The position numbers were made by a program, and so were the translations under genes. Shown piece after piece: positions 6,845 to 14,923 of a stretch of DNA of 58,915 nucleotides; the stretch's first letter is position 1, and the number at the start of each line of letters is the position of its first letter. Location: positions 1-58,915 of the IMG/VR virus record IMGVR_UViG_3300017917_002704. One strand, given 5' to 3'. The notes under the pieces are model-generated. The model worked only from the letters and a program-made list of their open reading frames with translations, was not told the origin of the DNA and searched no databases. Origin of the DNA: a virus.

Positions 6845-7675
6845 ATGCCCCGTGGTGTTCCCAAGTCTGGTTTCCGTATGACCAAAAAGCGTATGTCTCA
6901 AGCAGTCGCCGTTGCCAATGTGCCGGCACCTGTTGCCGAGTCGCGTTTCACCATCAACCAGCGCTTTGGTTTCGTTTCCGACATGGTGATGATGCTGGCG
7001 CGCGGTGACCAGGCCTCAGTCGTGGTGACTGGTCCTGGCGGTCTTGGCAAGTCTTACACCGTGTCCAAGACTCTGACCGATGCAGGCTTCCTGGATGTCT
7101 CCAATGTCGAGGATTTTGACGTTGGCACCAAGATTGCCAAGTCCTTCACGGTCATCAAGGGCTACTCTACACCTAAGGGCCTGTATCGCATCCTGTACGA
7201 GAACCGTAACGGTGTTATTGTTTTCGATGATTGTGATTCAGTGCTCAAGGATCCAGTTTCTCTTAACCTTCTCAAAGGTGCTCTTGATTCTTATTCTCGC
7301 CGTATTATCTCATGGCGTGCTGATATGAAAGACGAAGAGTTGCCTCAGGCTTTCGAGTTCAAAGGCCGTGTGGTGTTTATCTCCAATCTTGCGTCGAGTC
7401 AAATTGACCAGGCCATTATTACTCGCTCTATGGCTGTTGATTTGTCCATGACCACGCAGCAGAAAGTTGACCGTATGCGGCATATTGTTGCTGAGTCTGG
7501 CGATTTTATGCCTGAATTCACCATGTCTCACAAGGTCGATGCTCTTAATCTTATTGAGTCTTTGCAAGATAATGTCAAAGAGTTGTCGCTTCGTACTCTT
7601 ATTCAGGTCACCAAGATTCGCAAGAGTGCAGGTGCCAATTGGCGTGACCTTGCTGAGTATACTATCGCTGGATAA
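6845..7675 (+). CDS. AAA-type ATPase
   Basis: 276 residues from ATG at 6845, 9 bases after TAGGAG; an in-frame ATG at 6827 precedes the ribosome site. Walker A GPGGLGKS is at residues 63-70 and Walker B VIVFDDCDS at about 124-132, followed by FISNLA (sensor-1 like) near residue 180 and a C-terminal helical lid. It is a nucleotide-dependent remodelling ATPase; the substrate cannot be read from the sequence. It stands alone behind its own promoter. The last 14 bases overlap the antisense stop of the endonuclease at 7662. Codons are richer in C/G than in the neighbouring small genes. Confidence 0.85.
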   Translation: MPRGVPKSGFRMTKKRMSQAVAVANVPAPVAESRFTINQRFGFVSDMVMMLARGDQASVVVTGPGGLGKSYTVSKTLTDAGFLDVSNVEDFDVGTKIAKSFTVIKGYSTPKGLYRILYENRNGVIVFDDCDSVLKDPVSLNLLKGALDSYSRRIISWRADMKDEELPQAFEFKGRVVFISNLASSQIDQAIITRSMAVDLSMTTQQKVDRMRHIVAESGDFMPEFTMSHKVDALNLIESLQDNVKELSLRTLIQVTKIRKSAGANWRDLAEYTIAG

Positions 7676-8216
7676 CTGTCCAACCTCTGTATTGTTTGTA
7701 TCGACCTTTGGCAACAGCAGACATATTACCGGTATCCAAATTATGTTCCCTACAAAATTGAGCCAAGTTTTTAATATCATGTTTGTTGCCATTTGGATCG
7801 GTGACAGTCCATAATTTTGAACAGTCATCACCTTTTTTTAACCTATTTTTTGGATCGGAATAGTATCGTTTCATATTTTCAGAATGATTTTTTGCCAACT
7901 GTGGATTTCTATGATGGCCTGGAGTTCCATCTCCACCCTTTGTCATGTTATAACCGTTTGCAAAAGAATTGTATTCTATGATAAAATATGGTTCCATAAT
8001 TTTTAATGTGTGTGTAGCATCGTATGATTGATAGATTACATCCCACTCAAAATTATTCCAACCATATTTTGCAATAGCTTGATATAAACGATATGATTTG
8101 TTTTTCTTTGATCGATTTTTATGTTGATACTTTCTCGTTGGCCAATCAGAATCAAAACCAATATAGGTCTTGCCGTTGATTTTATTGGTGGCTCGATAAA
8201 TGGAATATATTTTCAT
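7662..8216 (-). CDS. GIY-YIG homing endonuclease (copy 1)
   Basis: 184 residues from ATG at 8216; upstream in-frame ATG codons would add an unrelated N-terminus. The catalytic GIY-YIG module opens with IYSIYRATNKINGKTYIGFD, followed by WPTRKYQHK, the helix KYGWNNFEWDVIY, and EYNSFANGYNMTKGGDG. The C-terminus (about 140-184, including LAQFCREHNLDTGNMSAVAK and GRYKQYRGWTV) looks like a DNA-binding modular tail of homing nucleases. It is free-standing, antisense to its neighbours, and its 3' end overlaps the ATPase gene. Such enzymes cut phage DNA lacking the element and spread by repair. Copies 2 and 3 lie at 13938 and 22652. Confidence 0.9.
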   Translation of the reverse strand: MKIYSIYRATNKINGKTYIGFDSDWPTRKYQHKNRSKKNKSYRLYQAIAKYGWNNFEWDVIYQSYDATHTLKIMEPYFIIEYNSFANGYNMTKGGDGTPGHHRNPQLAKNHSENMKRYYSDPKNRLKKGDDCSKLWTVTDPNGNKHDIKNLAQFCREHNLDTGNMSAVAKGRYKQYRGWTVIQR

Positions 8217-8221
8217 AAACC

Positions 8222-8229
8222 TATTTATA
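8222..8229 (-). promoter_or_regulatory. Late-promoter-like TATAAATA
   Basis: An exact T4 late-promoter octamer reads TATAAATA on the minus strand, five bases before the start of endonuclease copy 1. With usual T4 spacing, transcription would begin at or next to the ATG, so a normal leader is not possible; it may be fortuitous or give a leaderless mRNA. Confidence 0.35.
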
Positions 8230-8294
8230 ACACAAACTGTGGTTAATATGGCAATATTGATTGATTCGCCCCGTGGCAAAGAGTACACAGCCTG

Positions 8295-8322
8295 TTGCCA
8301 TGGATTCCCACCGCACTATAAT
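8295..8322 (+). promoter_or_regulatory. Early promoter
   Basis: -35 TTGCCA at 8295-8300, 16-bp spacer, -10 TATAAT at 8317-8322. It lies in the gap between the endonuclease start and the gene at 8350, which has AAGGAG before its ATG. Confidence 0.75.
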
Positions 8323-8349
8323 CCATACTTTTAATAAAAGGAGTTTATT

Positions 8350-8607
8350 ATGTTTACAGAGAATTTTGATTATACCCTTGATATGACCAGCTTTGAAGCT
8401 GAATTGATTTTTGCTTTGTTGTCTCATGTTCGGCTTGGTAGGCCAGATGAATATACCCAAGCGGCACACAGTCTTTTGGATCGTATGATAAATGTTGTTG
8501 GTGATGATTTTGGTAATATGGTTGATGTTGGTGCCAAGATTGAGAACGATAATGGTGATATTCATGTATCCATTGAGATTGATGTGGCCGATCCTGTTCC
8601 GTGGTAA
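8350..8607 (+). CDS. Small acidic phage protein, 85 aa
   Basis: Preceded by the promoter at 8295-8322 and by AAAAGGAG eight bases before ATG. The protein is acidic and begins MFTENFDYTLDMTSFEAEL; two amphipathic helices are followed by a beta-rich C-terminus. Not recognised. It has its own promoter and is followed at once by another, so it is a single-gene transcription unit. Confidence 0.7.
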   Translation: MFTENFDYTLDMTSFEAELIFALLSHVRLGRPDEYTQAAHSLLDRMINVVGDDFGNMVDVGAKIENDNGDIHVSIEIDVADPVPW

Positions 8608-8621
8608 ATATACCACAACAA

Positions 8622-8653
8622 TGGTTGCCAACCATTCGTTTTTGTGTTATGAT
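8622..8653 (+). promoter_or_regulatory. Early promoter with palindromic -35
   Basis: -35 TTGCCA at 8625-8630 inside TGGTTGCCAACCA (8622-8634), 17-bp spacer, -10 TATGAT at 8648-8653. The block ACAACAATGGTTGCCAACCA is almost identical to 649-667. Drives the CobS-like ATPase. Confidence 0.75.
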
Positions 8654-8683
8654 ACCTACCTTTGTTAATGTTGGAGTGAAGTT

Positions 8684-9835
8684 ATGAGTCTAAATCGAAA
8701 TGCTCGTGCGTTTGTTGCTGCAGCTGAAGAAGCTTATGGCATCGGTTCTATTGTGACCCGTGATGGTATTGCGGCCATTGTTGAAGAGCATAATGTTCCG
8801 TATCCTCACTGGCTGGTCACCAAGTCAGAGTATCGCGTTGAACGTGGGCGTTATAAACTGCCAGATATTGGCACCAAGCCCAAAACCAAAACTCAGGTAC
8901 AACCTGAACCTGAAATGGAAGTTGCTATGGCACAGGTCGTTGCGTTGCGTCAACCTAAGTTGATTGATGAATCCGATCCTGCAATTCCCTCCAGGTATCC
9001 TGATTATGTTCCCTTTGGTTTCTATACTGATTTGGTGAACATCGTCAAGTCTAAAGAATTCTATCCTGTTTTTATTACTGGGCTTTCTGGTAATGGTAAG
9101 ACCTTGATGGTCGAACAGGTATGTGCTGTTATGAAACGGGAGTGTATCCGTGTTAACGTGTCTATTGAAACCGATGAATCTGACCTTCTTGGTGGTCCTA
9201 CTCTCGTCAATGGCAACGTGGTTAATCGTGACGGGCCAGTTATCATTGCAATGAAACGTGGTGCTGTGTTGTTGATTGACGAAGTTGACCGTGGTTCTAA
9301 TAAGCTGATGTGCTTGCAGGGTATTCTAGAGGGCAAGCCATACTACAATAAGAAGAATGGTGAGGTCGTTTATCCTACCGAAGGTTTCAACGTAATTGCT
9401 ACGGCGAATACCAAAGGCCGTGGTTCAGATGAAGGCCGTTATCTGTCTCAGATTCTCGATGATGCATTCTTGGAACGTTTCCCGATTACTGTTGAACAGG
9501 AATATCCTGATGTAAAGACTGAGAAAAAGATTCTCACGCCTCTTATTGAAGATGCAGAATTTGTGGAAAACCTGGTCAAGTGGGCTGACGTTGTTCGCCA
9601 ATCATTTGACCAAGGCGCAGTTGATGAGATTATCTCCACTCGCCGTTTGGTACACATTGCAAAGGCATTCAAGATTTTCGGTGACCGTATGAAGGCCATC
9701 GAATTGTGTGTGTCTCGCTTCGATGCCGAAACCAAGAATGCTTTCTTGGACCTGTATTCAAAAGTGGACGGCAAAGTTGATGAACTTGTGCACGATGTGC
9801 CTGGTCCGACTCAAACTCAAGAAATTCCGTTCTAA
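8684..9835 (+). CDS. MoxR/CobS-like AAA+ ATPase
   Basis: 383 residues, ATG eight bases after GGAGTG. Walker A GLSGNGKT is at 133-140 and Walker B VLLIDEVDRGS at about 195-205, followed by NVIATANTKGRGSDEGRY (sensor 1/arginine-finger region) and a helical lid. This is the MoxR/CobS branch of AAA+ ATPases; CobS-named homologues are common in T4-like phages although no cobalamin role is shown there. The N-terminal 60 residues form a separate small helical domain with HWLVTKSEYRVERGRY, linked by a Lys/Pro-rich segment. Probably remodels a protein complex during replication or takeover. Confidence 0.85.
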   Translation: MSLNRNARAFVAAAEEAYGIGSIVTRDGIAAIVEEHNVPYPHWLVTKSEYRVERGRYKLPDIGTKPKTKTQVQPEPEMEVAMAQVVALRQPKLIDESDPAIPSRYPDYVPFGFYTDLVNIVKSKEFYPVFITGLSGNGKTLMVEQVCAVMKRECIRVNVSIETDESDLLGGPTLVNGNVVNRDGPVIIAMKRGAVLLIDEVDRGSNKLMCLQGILEGKPYYNKKNGEVVYPTEGFNVIATANTKGRGSDEGRYLSQILDDAFLERFPITVEQEYPDVKTEKKILTPLIEDAEFVENLVKWADVVRQSFDQGAVDEIISTRRLVHIAKAFKIFGDRMKAIELCVSRFDAETKNAFLDLYSKVDGKVDELVHDVPGPTQTQEIPF

Positions 9836-9838
9836 TAC

Positions 9839-9882
9839 AACACAACGGCTGGTTGCCAACATGCCAGTTGTTGTGTTACAAT
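9839..9882 (+). promoter_or_regulatory. Early promoter folded in a long inverted repeat
   Basis: -35 TTGCCA at 9853-9858, 18-bp spacer, -10 TACAAT at 9877-9882. The -35 lies in the loop of a 14-bp inverted repeat (9839-9852 with 9864-9877, two G-T pairs) that runs up to the -10. In RNA from upstream the same sequence would form a long hairpin after the ATPase stop, without a T-run. Drives the gene at 9926. Confidence 0.65.
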
Positions 9883-9925
9883 CTCCATGTTGGATTTTAT
9901 GATTTGTTTTTGAAAGGTTTATATC

Positions 9926-10258
9926 ATGGCTAATATTGTTCGTAAAGGTAAAATCAATCGTCACGAAAAGATCACTCAGGTTCTCCTGTCTGGTAAACCC
10001 GTTTCACCTGATGAAATTCATAAGGTGTTTGCTGGTACCGACCAAGAATCGGTTTTGTATCGATTGTCTACCAATATCTACAACATTCGTAAAGATGGCG
10101 GCATCGTGAAGGTGCATAAAGATGGCCGCAAGGTCAAGGCATATCAGTTGGTGAACCACACCGAATTCAATGCTGATGGGCGTTATGTTGGCCCTGCCAA
10201 GAAAGTTGTATCTCAAACTCAACCTGTTGCACAAGTGCAAGAAACTGTGGAGGCCTAA
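9926..10258 (+). CDS. Winged-helix-like small protein
   Basis: 110 residues. Residues about 10-75 (HEKITQVLLSGKPVSPDEI, then NIYNIRKDGGIVKVHKDGRK) have the helix-turn-helix plus wing pattern of small DNA-binding proteins, followed by a flexible Gln/Val-rich tail. Ribosome site AAAGG. Could be a phage regulator; this is inferred from secondary-structure pattern only. Confidence 0.7.
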   Translation: MANIVRKGKINRHEKITQVLLSGKPVSPDEIHKVFAGTDQESVLYRLSTNIYNIRKDGGIVKVHKDGRKVKAYQLVNHTEFNADGRYVGPAKKVVSQTQPVAQVQETVEA

Positions 10259-10260
10259 TC

Positions 10261-10650
10261 ATGGCACGTTGGAGAATTACCCCTAGCTGGAAGAAATCTA
10301 TTATCGAAGTCCTTGAATTGACCAAGGATGGAAAAGTCATTCGCAATGAAATCTGCTGGCGATGGGGTGAATTCTTCATTGACACAGAAGATGATAATCC
10401 ACCTGAACTCGAAGAAGGTGTGGATATGTTTGATTGCGGTTATGAAGTTACTGATTGGTCAACCGATGACGGCTGCAGCGAAGATACCGATTTGAGTGAA
10501 CTCGATGATGATGAACGCGAAGAACTTGAAGAATTCTTGGAAGAAAATTCATTCTTGGATCTGGATGGGCATGATGGTTGGATGTTCTCTGATTCTTATA
10601 TGTACATTGATTGCGAATTGATTATTGAAAAAGTGGAGGATGAAGAATGA
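10261..10650 (+). CDS. Acidic hypothetical protein, 129 aa
   Basis: A basic 20-residue N-terminus (MARWRITPSWKKSIIEVLEL) is followed by a strongly acidic stretch at about 45-95 rich in Asp/Glu. Starts two bases after the preceding stop and overlaps the next start by four bases. DNA-mimic-like composition, function unknown. Confidence 0.65.
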   Translation: MARWRITPSWKKSIIEVLELTKDGKVIRNEICWRWGEFFIDTEDDNPPELEEGVDMFDCGYEVTDWSTDDGCSEDTDLSELDDDEREELEEFLEENSFLDLDGHDGWMFSDSYMYIDCELIIEKVEDEE

Positions 10651-10976
10651 GTACGATTGTGTATAAGGGTATTCGAATTCACTGTGAACCAGGTGTTAAT
10701 CTTTTGGTTCATAATGATCGAATTGAAGTGATTGATTCTGCTCCCAACTTTCACCAAAAGAAAATCAAAAAGAATCTTTCAACCAAAACTAAGTCAACTG
10801 GTCGCACCGGCTCGGTTTCAAATTTTATTCGCGAAAATTTCACCAAACCTGGCACTAAAAAAGAAGTCAGGGCATCAACGGATCACGCTATTCGTAGCGT
10901 CTTTGGTCGATTGGGTTGGTCTGGAAAGGTAAAACAAATTCGTTCAGGACTTTATGATGTTACGAGAGTAGCTTAA
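10647..10976 (+). CDS. Basic hypothetical protein, 109 aa
   Basis: Lys/Arg-rich, in contrast to the acidic protein before it. The C-terminal part (VSNFIRENFTKPGTKKEVRA, then SVFGRLGWSGKVKQIRSGLYDV) looks like a small helical DNA-binding fold. ATGA-type overlap with the preceding gene. Not recognised. Confidence 0.65.
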   Translation: MSTIVYKGIRIHCEPGVNLLVHNDRIEVIDSAPNFHQKKIKKNLSTKTKSTGRTGSVSNFIRENFTKPGTKKEVRASTDHAIRSVFGRLGWSGKVKQIRSGLYDVTRVA

Positions 10977-10977
10977 T

Positions 10978-11280
10978 ATGACTCCCCTACAAACTATAAA
11001 ATCAATCAATGAATATGCGTTGTCGGGGGAAATGTTATCAGTGGATTATGTTCTTAATCATTCCGAATCAATCTTAAAAAGCACTCCAGAAAAATTTGAA
11101 TTGATTCTTAAGAACGATCTTTGTAATGCCCTGGCTAAAAAAATGATGGAGGCAAATTGTATTGAATTTACAAAACAAACTATGCACGATACAGATACAA
11201 CGGTATATCGTGCAAGGGTATTTGTAACGACTAGTGATGTTGTAAAAATGATACGAGAGAATAAAATAATTGTTGCCTAG
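10978..11280 (+). CDS. Hypothetical protein, 100 aa
   Basis: Begins MTPLQTIKSINEYALSGE and is mainly helical with a beta-rich end. ATG one base after the preceding stop region (GCTTAATATG). No recognised family. Its 3' end holds the -35 of the next promoter. Confidence 0.6.
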   Translation: MTPLQTIKSINEYALSGEMLSVDYVLNHSESILKSTPEKFELILKNDLCNALAKKMMEANCIEFTKQTMHDTDTTVYRARVFVTTSDVVKMIRENKIIVA

Positions 11281-11301
11281 ATACCTGTTCTGTAGTATAA
11301 T
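11273..11301 (+). promoter_or_regulatory. Early promoter
   Basis: -35 TTGCCT at 11273-11278 within the last codons of the preceding gene, 17-bp spacer, -10 TATAAT at 11296-11301. The ATG of the phosphoesterase is at 11311, so the leader would be only a few bases, giving a nearly leaderless message. Confidence 0.65.
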
Positions 11302-11310
11302 GTACTCATT

Positions 11311-12105
11311 ATGAAAATCGCAATTTGTTCTGACCTTCACCTTGAATTTGGCCACATCACCCTTGAGAATACCGAGGGTGCTGAGGTTCTAATTCTTTCT
11401 GGTGATATTTGTACTGCACATGGTTTCATGGAATTTAATCCAGACTGTGTGCATAAGTCTAAGGACTGGCATCTATTCTTCCAAGAGTGTTGCAAGAATT
11501 TCCCTCATGTAATCTATATCATGGGCAACCATGAGCACTATCATGGTGATTTTGCAACAACTGAAAAGATTCTGCGTGATCGTTTGAGTTATCTACCGAA
11601 TCTTCACATTCTAGAAAAGTCCACGTTTACTCTGAATGATGTAACATTCATTGGCGGTACACTTTGGACTGATATGAATAAAGAAGATCCAACGACACTT
11701 CATGCTATCCGTAATATGATGAATGATTTTCGTATCATTAGTTATACGAATAAACGCTTTGAACCAAAAGATGCAGTACAAGATCATCATATGATGTTAC
11801 AATACATTCGTGCGGTGATTGAGTCTAAGTTCAATGGTAAGTTTGTTGTTGTTGGGCACCATGCACCAAGTAAATTGTCTACGCATCCAAAATATGCGAA
11901 TGAGTATTTGATGAATGGTGGTTACTCTTCGGATCTATCCGAATTTATCCTAGATAATCCACAAATTAAATTGTGGACTCATGGGCATACTCACGAACCG
12001 TTTGATTATATGATTGGTTCGACTCGCGTTGTTTGTAATCCGCGTGGTTATGCTGATTATGAAAAACGTGCTGATGATTTTAAGTTACAATATGTAGAGG
12101 TTTGA
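11311..12105 (+). CDS. Calcineurin-like metallophosphoesterase
   Basis: 264 residues. The metal-binding motifs of the family are all present in order: SDLHLEF (8-14), SGDIC (about 30-34), GNHEHYHGD (about 72-80), GHHAPS (about 190-195) and THGHTHEP (about 225-232). These enzymes use two metal ions to hydrolyse phosphate mono- or diesters; the substrate cannot be deduced. Related proteins are frequent in T4-like phages. It is followed closely by two conserved phage genes. Confidence 0.85.
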   Translation: MKIAICSDLHLEFGHITLENTEGAEVLILSGDICTAHGFMEFNPDCVHKSKDWHLFFQECCKNFPHVIYIMGNHEHYHGDFATTEKILRDRLSYLPNLHILEKSTFTLNDVTFIGGTLWTDMNKEDPTTLHAIRNMMNDFRIISYTNKRFEPKDAVQDHHMMLQYIRAVIESKFNGKFVVVGHHAPSKLSTHPKYANEYLMNGGYSSDLSEFILDNPQIKLWTHGHTHEPFDYMIGSTRVVCNPRGYADYEKRADDFKLQYVEV

Positions 12106-12106
12106 T

Positions 12107-12403
12107 ATGAAAAAGAAATTGTACCTTGTTGAGACTATTTCATTCTTTCGCCATCGTTATGTTGTCGAGGCTAAAGAGGCAACACATGCAACAGATGAAA
12201 CAGTAATGAATGTTGGAACAAGTAACGAAAACTGGAAAGAATTTTCACAGGCTCATATCGATGAAACTGTTACCTCTGTTCGCGATATCTCTATTGAAGA
12301 GTATTTGAAGTTGTTTGACAAAGATAATGACTATCTCAGAGGTTGGACCAACAAACAAAAGTTGGCCGTAATCAATACAATCGATTATAAGGATGAAGAA
12401 TGA
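12107..12403 (+). CDS. Conserved T4-like phage protein, 98 aa
   Basis: Starts MKKKLYLVETISFFRHRYVV, one base after the preceding stop, and contains EATHATDETVM and EFSQAHIDETV blocks I recognise from small T4-like phage proteins of unknown function. Ends inside the start of the next gene (ATGA). Confidence 0.65.
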   Translation: MKKKLYLVETISFFRHRYVVEAKEATHATDETVMNVGTSNENWKEFSQAHIDETVTSVRDISIEEYLKLFDKDNDYLRGWTNKQKLAVINTIDYKDEE

Positions 12404-13071
12404 AAGTTTACATTAGTAAATATCGGCATCATTGGCTCAGCCCATATACAATTCTTGAGAAGGTTTGTTTCTGGGAAAAAGATAAAGATGTTTTATATAA
12501 CTTCAACGACGATCCAAATAACAAGTATGAGAAGTGGGTGACTCTTCTAGATTATGTTTCAAAAGCTATTCAGAAAGTTTTGGATTTTGTTCATCCAAAA
12601 ATCGATTATGTAAAGATTGATTATTGGGACACTTGGTCGATGGATCATACTCTTGGTATGATTGCGTTGCCCATGCTCAAGCAACTTAAAGAAACGAAAC
12701 AAGGTGCGCCTTATGTGGATGATGAGGATGTTCCTGAAGAATTGAAATCAACATCTGCACCACCAAAAGAAAATGAGTGGGACACCGACGCAAATCATTT
12801 CAAACGGTGGGATTGGGCCATGGACGAAATGATTTTCGCATTCGAACACCATAACAACCGTGATTGGGAAAATGATTATCGGTCAGGTGAGGCGGACTAT
12901 AAGAGTGAACCATGCGAATGGGATAGAAATGGTAAACCAACAATGTATCAACTGAAAGAAGGACCGAAACATACATTCGAATGTGATTATGACGGTATCG
13001 AAGTTGTAGAGAATCGAATTCGTAATGGTTTTCGTTTGTTTGGAAAATATTATCAACACTTGTGGGATTAA
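12400..13071 (+). CDS. Conserved phage protein, 223 aa
   Basis: The segment VKIDYWDTWSMDHTLGMIAL (about 70-89) followed by PMLKQLKETKQGAPYVDDED is characteristic of a conserved uncharacterised family in T4-like phages. The second half has DANHFKRWDWAMDEMIFAFE, an alpha-helical conserved block. No catalytic motif recognised. Coupled to the preceding gene by a four-base overlap. Confidence 0.7.
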   Translation: MKVYISKYRHHWLSPYTILEKVCFWEKDKDVLYNFNDDPNNKYEKWVTLLDYVSKAIQKVLDFVHPKIDYVKIDYWDTWSMDHTLGMIALPMLKQLKETKQGAPYVDDEDVPEELKSTSAPPKENEWDTDANHFKRWDWAMDEMIFAFEHHNNRDWENDYRSGEADYKSEPCEWDRNGKPTMYQLKEGPKHTFECDYDGIEVVENRIRNGFRLFGKYYQHLWD

Positions 13072-13084
13072 AAAGGAGTAAATT

Positions 13085-13465
13085 ATGTACGGTAATGAAG
13101 TATTGAAACGCCAAGGGCTTATGCCATCATTTGAATCCGAAAATGCACAGATGCCATATTATCCTCCTGGTGCAAATGGTAATGGCCCGCCGGTTTCTGT
13201 CAATCAGGTTCCCAAAGAAACTATTGGTGATCATCTGAGGGAAATGCAAGGGCTGTTGAATGAACAATCTAAAATGTTGTATAAACTCACTGAAGAACTC
13301 CAACCAGTTTTGGATCCTATCTTGGATCGTAACGTCCAATTGGGAGAAGGTATAGGTAGAACGGTAGACAGCAGTTCATATATTGATTTGGTTTCCGATA
13401 TGAGATCCAAAGTATTGTACAATATGAATCTTATTATGGATTTGTTGAATCGGCACCGCGTATGA
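13085..13465 (+). CDS. Hypothetical protein with helical bundle
   Basis: 126 residues with AAAAAGGAG before the ATG. The N-terminus is Pro/Gly/Asn-rich and flexible; from about residue 45 on it is helical with heptad-like spacing (LREMQGLLNEQSKMLYKLTE). Overlaps the next start by four bases. Not recognised. Confidence 0.65.
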   Translation: MYGNEVLKRQGLMPSFESENAQMPYYPPGANGNGPPVSVNQVPKETIGDHLREMQGLLNEQSKMLYKLTEELQPVLDPILDRNVQLGEGIGRTVDSSSYIDLVSDMRSKVLYNMNLIMDLLNRHRV

Positions 13466-13710
13466 TCTCCATCATTCATTGGATTTCTGCCAAAAGGCGG
13501 TTGACAGAAGTACAAAAAACCATTATAATGCTAGGCGGCGAGCATGATGCATCGGAAGTTCCTGTGCAGATTCTTGCCCAACGTGAAATGATTGAGCGAG
13601 AGGTTAACTATTACGAAACCTCAGCACTGACATGGATTTGTATCATGGGCGCTTTGGTAATTATTGCAGTACCGACTTTCGTTCTTATGCATAAATCAGG
13701 AGTATTATAA
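13462..13710 (+). CDS. Small membrane protein with C-terminal TM
   Basis: 82 residues: a helical cytoplasmic-type N-terminal part and one strong transmembrane segment at about 56-76 (WICIMGALVIIAVPTFVLM). Overlaps its neighbours at both ends. Function unknown. Confidence 0.65.
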   Translation: MISIIHWISAKRRLTEVQKTIIMLGGEHDASEVPVQILAQREMIEREVNYYETSALTWICIMGALVIIAVPTFVLMHKSGVL

Positions 13711-13973
13711 TGCAGAAAATTTATTCTTGGGTAGGAAAAAATCTTGTCAATGTGGCCATCGGTGTATCGATGCTTTTTGCATTCGCACTTGGTTGGTCCG
13801 CAATCGATAAGTATAAGGATCATTTGCCTAAGTTTCCACTAGAAGTCGCAGATTTCAAAGGTGGAATTCAGAACCATTTGGTGTGGTCTATGAAGGGTGA
13901 ATGTTATTTTGTTCGTGCAGTAACGGATCAAACCGTATTACTCGTCAGGGTGGACGATTGCGACAAGAAATAA
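13710..13973 (+). CDS. Membrane-anchored small protein
   Basis: 87 residues with an N-terminal anchor (about 10-30, NLVNVAIGVSMLFAFALGW) and an exported-looking domain with two Cys (GECYF and VDDCDKK). The two Cys could form a periplasmic disulphide. The last 36 bases overlap the antisense endonuclease copy 2. Role unknown; may form a membrane pair with the preceding gene. Confidence 0.65.
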   Translation: MQKIYSWVGKNLVNVAIGVSMLFAFALGWSAIDKYKDHLPKFPLEVADFKGGIQNHLVWSMKGECYFVRAVTDQTVLLVRVDDCDKK

Positions 13974-14528
13974 TTTACATTTTTTGCCGTGCCATCTGGT
14001 GTGATTGGATTTACTAACTTCTAGTTGGCAGTGTTCGCATACGACACGAAATAATTTTGAAGGATTTTTTTCACACATCATCTTTTTGACTTTTAACTTA
14101 AAATCATTTGTGTGCAATTTCTTTCCAAAAATTGGTGACAATTTTCCTGTTTTTCCGTAATTAGGATTATTTTTACCTGCACGTTTTTCGCTTAATAATT
14201 TTCGTGTGTCGTCGGAAATTTTAAAACCAAACGTACCTTCACCGCCAACAGTCATGTTATACCCATTTTCACCAAAAGAATTATATTCTTTTATGAAATA
14301 TTTTTCCATGACATTTAAAGTATAGTCTCGATCTTTTGATTGGTATATTATTTCCCATTCAAAATTTTGCCATCCATATTTTCTTATAGCTTTATGGAAA
14401 ATCCTTGTGGATGTTGAAGACTCTCGGAAATGTTCTTTTTTTCTTGTTGGCCAATTTGAATCAAATCCGATGTACACCTTGTTGTTTATGGTATTTGTAA
14501 CTTTATAGATTGAATATATACTTGACAT
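13938..14528 (-). CDS. GIY-YIG homing endonuclease (copy 2)
   Basis: 196 residues from ATG at 14528, which follows CAGGAG on the minus strand. GIY-YIG core: IYSIYKVTNTINNKVYIGFD, then WPTRKKEHF, KYGWQNFEWEIIY and EYNSFGENGYNMTVGGEG. The C-terminal part has a NUMOD3-like repeat (RAGKNNPNYGKTG) and a final zinc-finger-like CEHCQLEVSKSNHTRWHGKKC pattern (two Cys, later His and Cys). It is antisense, and its 3' end overlaps the gene at 13710 by 36 bases. The first codons overlap a + strand promoter. Confidence 0.9.
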   Translation of the reverse strand: MSSIYSIYKVTNTINNKVYIGFDSNWPTRKKEHFRESSTSTRIFHKAIRKYGWQNFEWEIIYQSKDRDYTLNVMEKYFIKEYNSFGENGYNMTVGGEGTFGFKISDDTRKLLSEKRAGKNNPNYGKTGKLSPIFGKKLHTNDFKLKVKKMMCEKNPSKLFRVVCEHCQLEVSKSNHTRWHGKKCKLFLVAIVHPDE

Positions 14529-14550
14529 GCTGTGTCTCCTGTTGTACAAT
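14522..14550 (+). promoter_or_regulatory. Strong sigma70-type promoter
   Basis: TTGACA at 14522-14527, 17-bp spacer, TACAAT at 14545-14550. It overlaps the start codon of the antisense endonuclease. It would drive the gene at 14627 with a leader of about 70 bases ending in GAGGAG. Confidence 0.65.
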
Positions 14551-14626
14551 GTTAGACATAGAGCCGGTGGATGTTACCGCATCGCGACTGGCACCTTTAT
14601 TTATCTTTTTTGTGAGGAGATGTATC

Positions 14627-14923
14627 ATGAGTATTTTTGTTGAAGTTGATTCGATTGAAAAAAGTTGCCCCGTTATTATTAACCTGGATGCGATTGTTGA
14701 AATTGCACCTTTGGTTACCGGCGGTTGTGTTATTTTCTTTGCTGATTCTGCTGGTATGAATTCGCGTATGGGCATGAAGGTGTCTAATGAATACTCCGAG
14801 TTCAAGCAATTTGTTATGCAAACTGTTTCTGCTGAAGATATTGCCAAGCGTTTCCCTAAGAAGGAAGTCGTAGAAGAAAAACCAGTTAAACTTAAGAATG
14901 AGTTCAAGATTCCTAAGTTGTAA
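14627..14923 (+). CDS. Hypothetical protein, 98 aa
   Basis: Start at 14627 follows GAGGAG by 8 bases; an in-frame ATG at 14510 lies before the promoter. N-terminal two thirds are beta-rich (MSIFVEVDSIEKSCPVIINL), followed by a Lys/Glu/Val-rich tail. Resembles a small PH/SH3-like fold but no family is recognised. Confidence 0.65.
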   Translation: MSIFVEVDSIEKSCPVIINLDAIVEIAPLVTGGCVIFFADSAGMNSRMGMKVSNEYSEFKQFVMQTVSAEDIAKRFPKKEVVEEKPVKLKNEFKIPKL

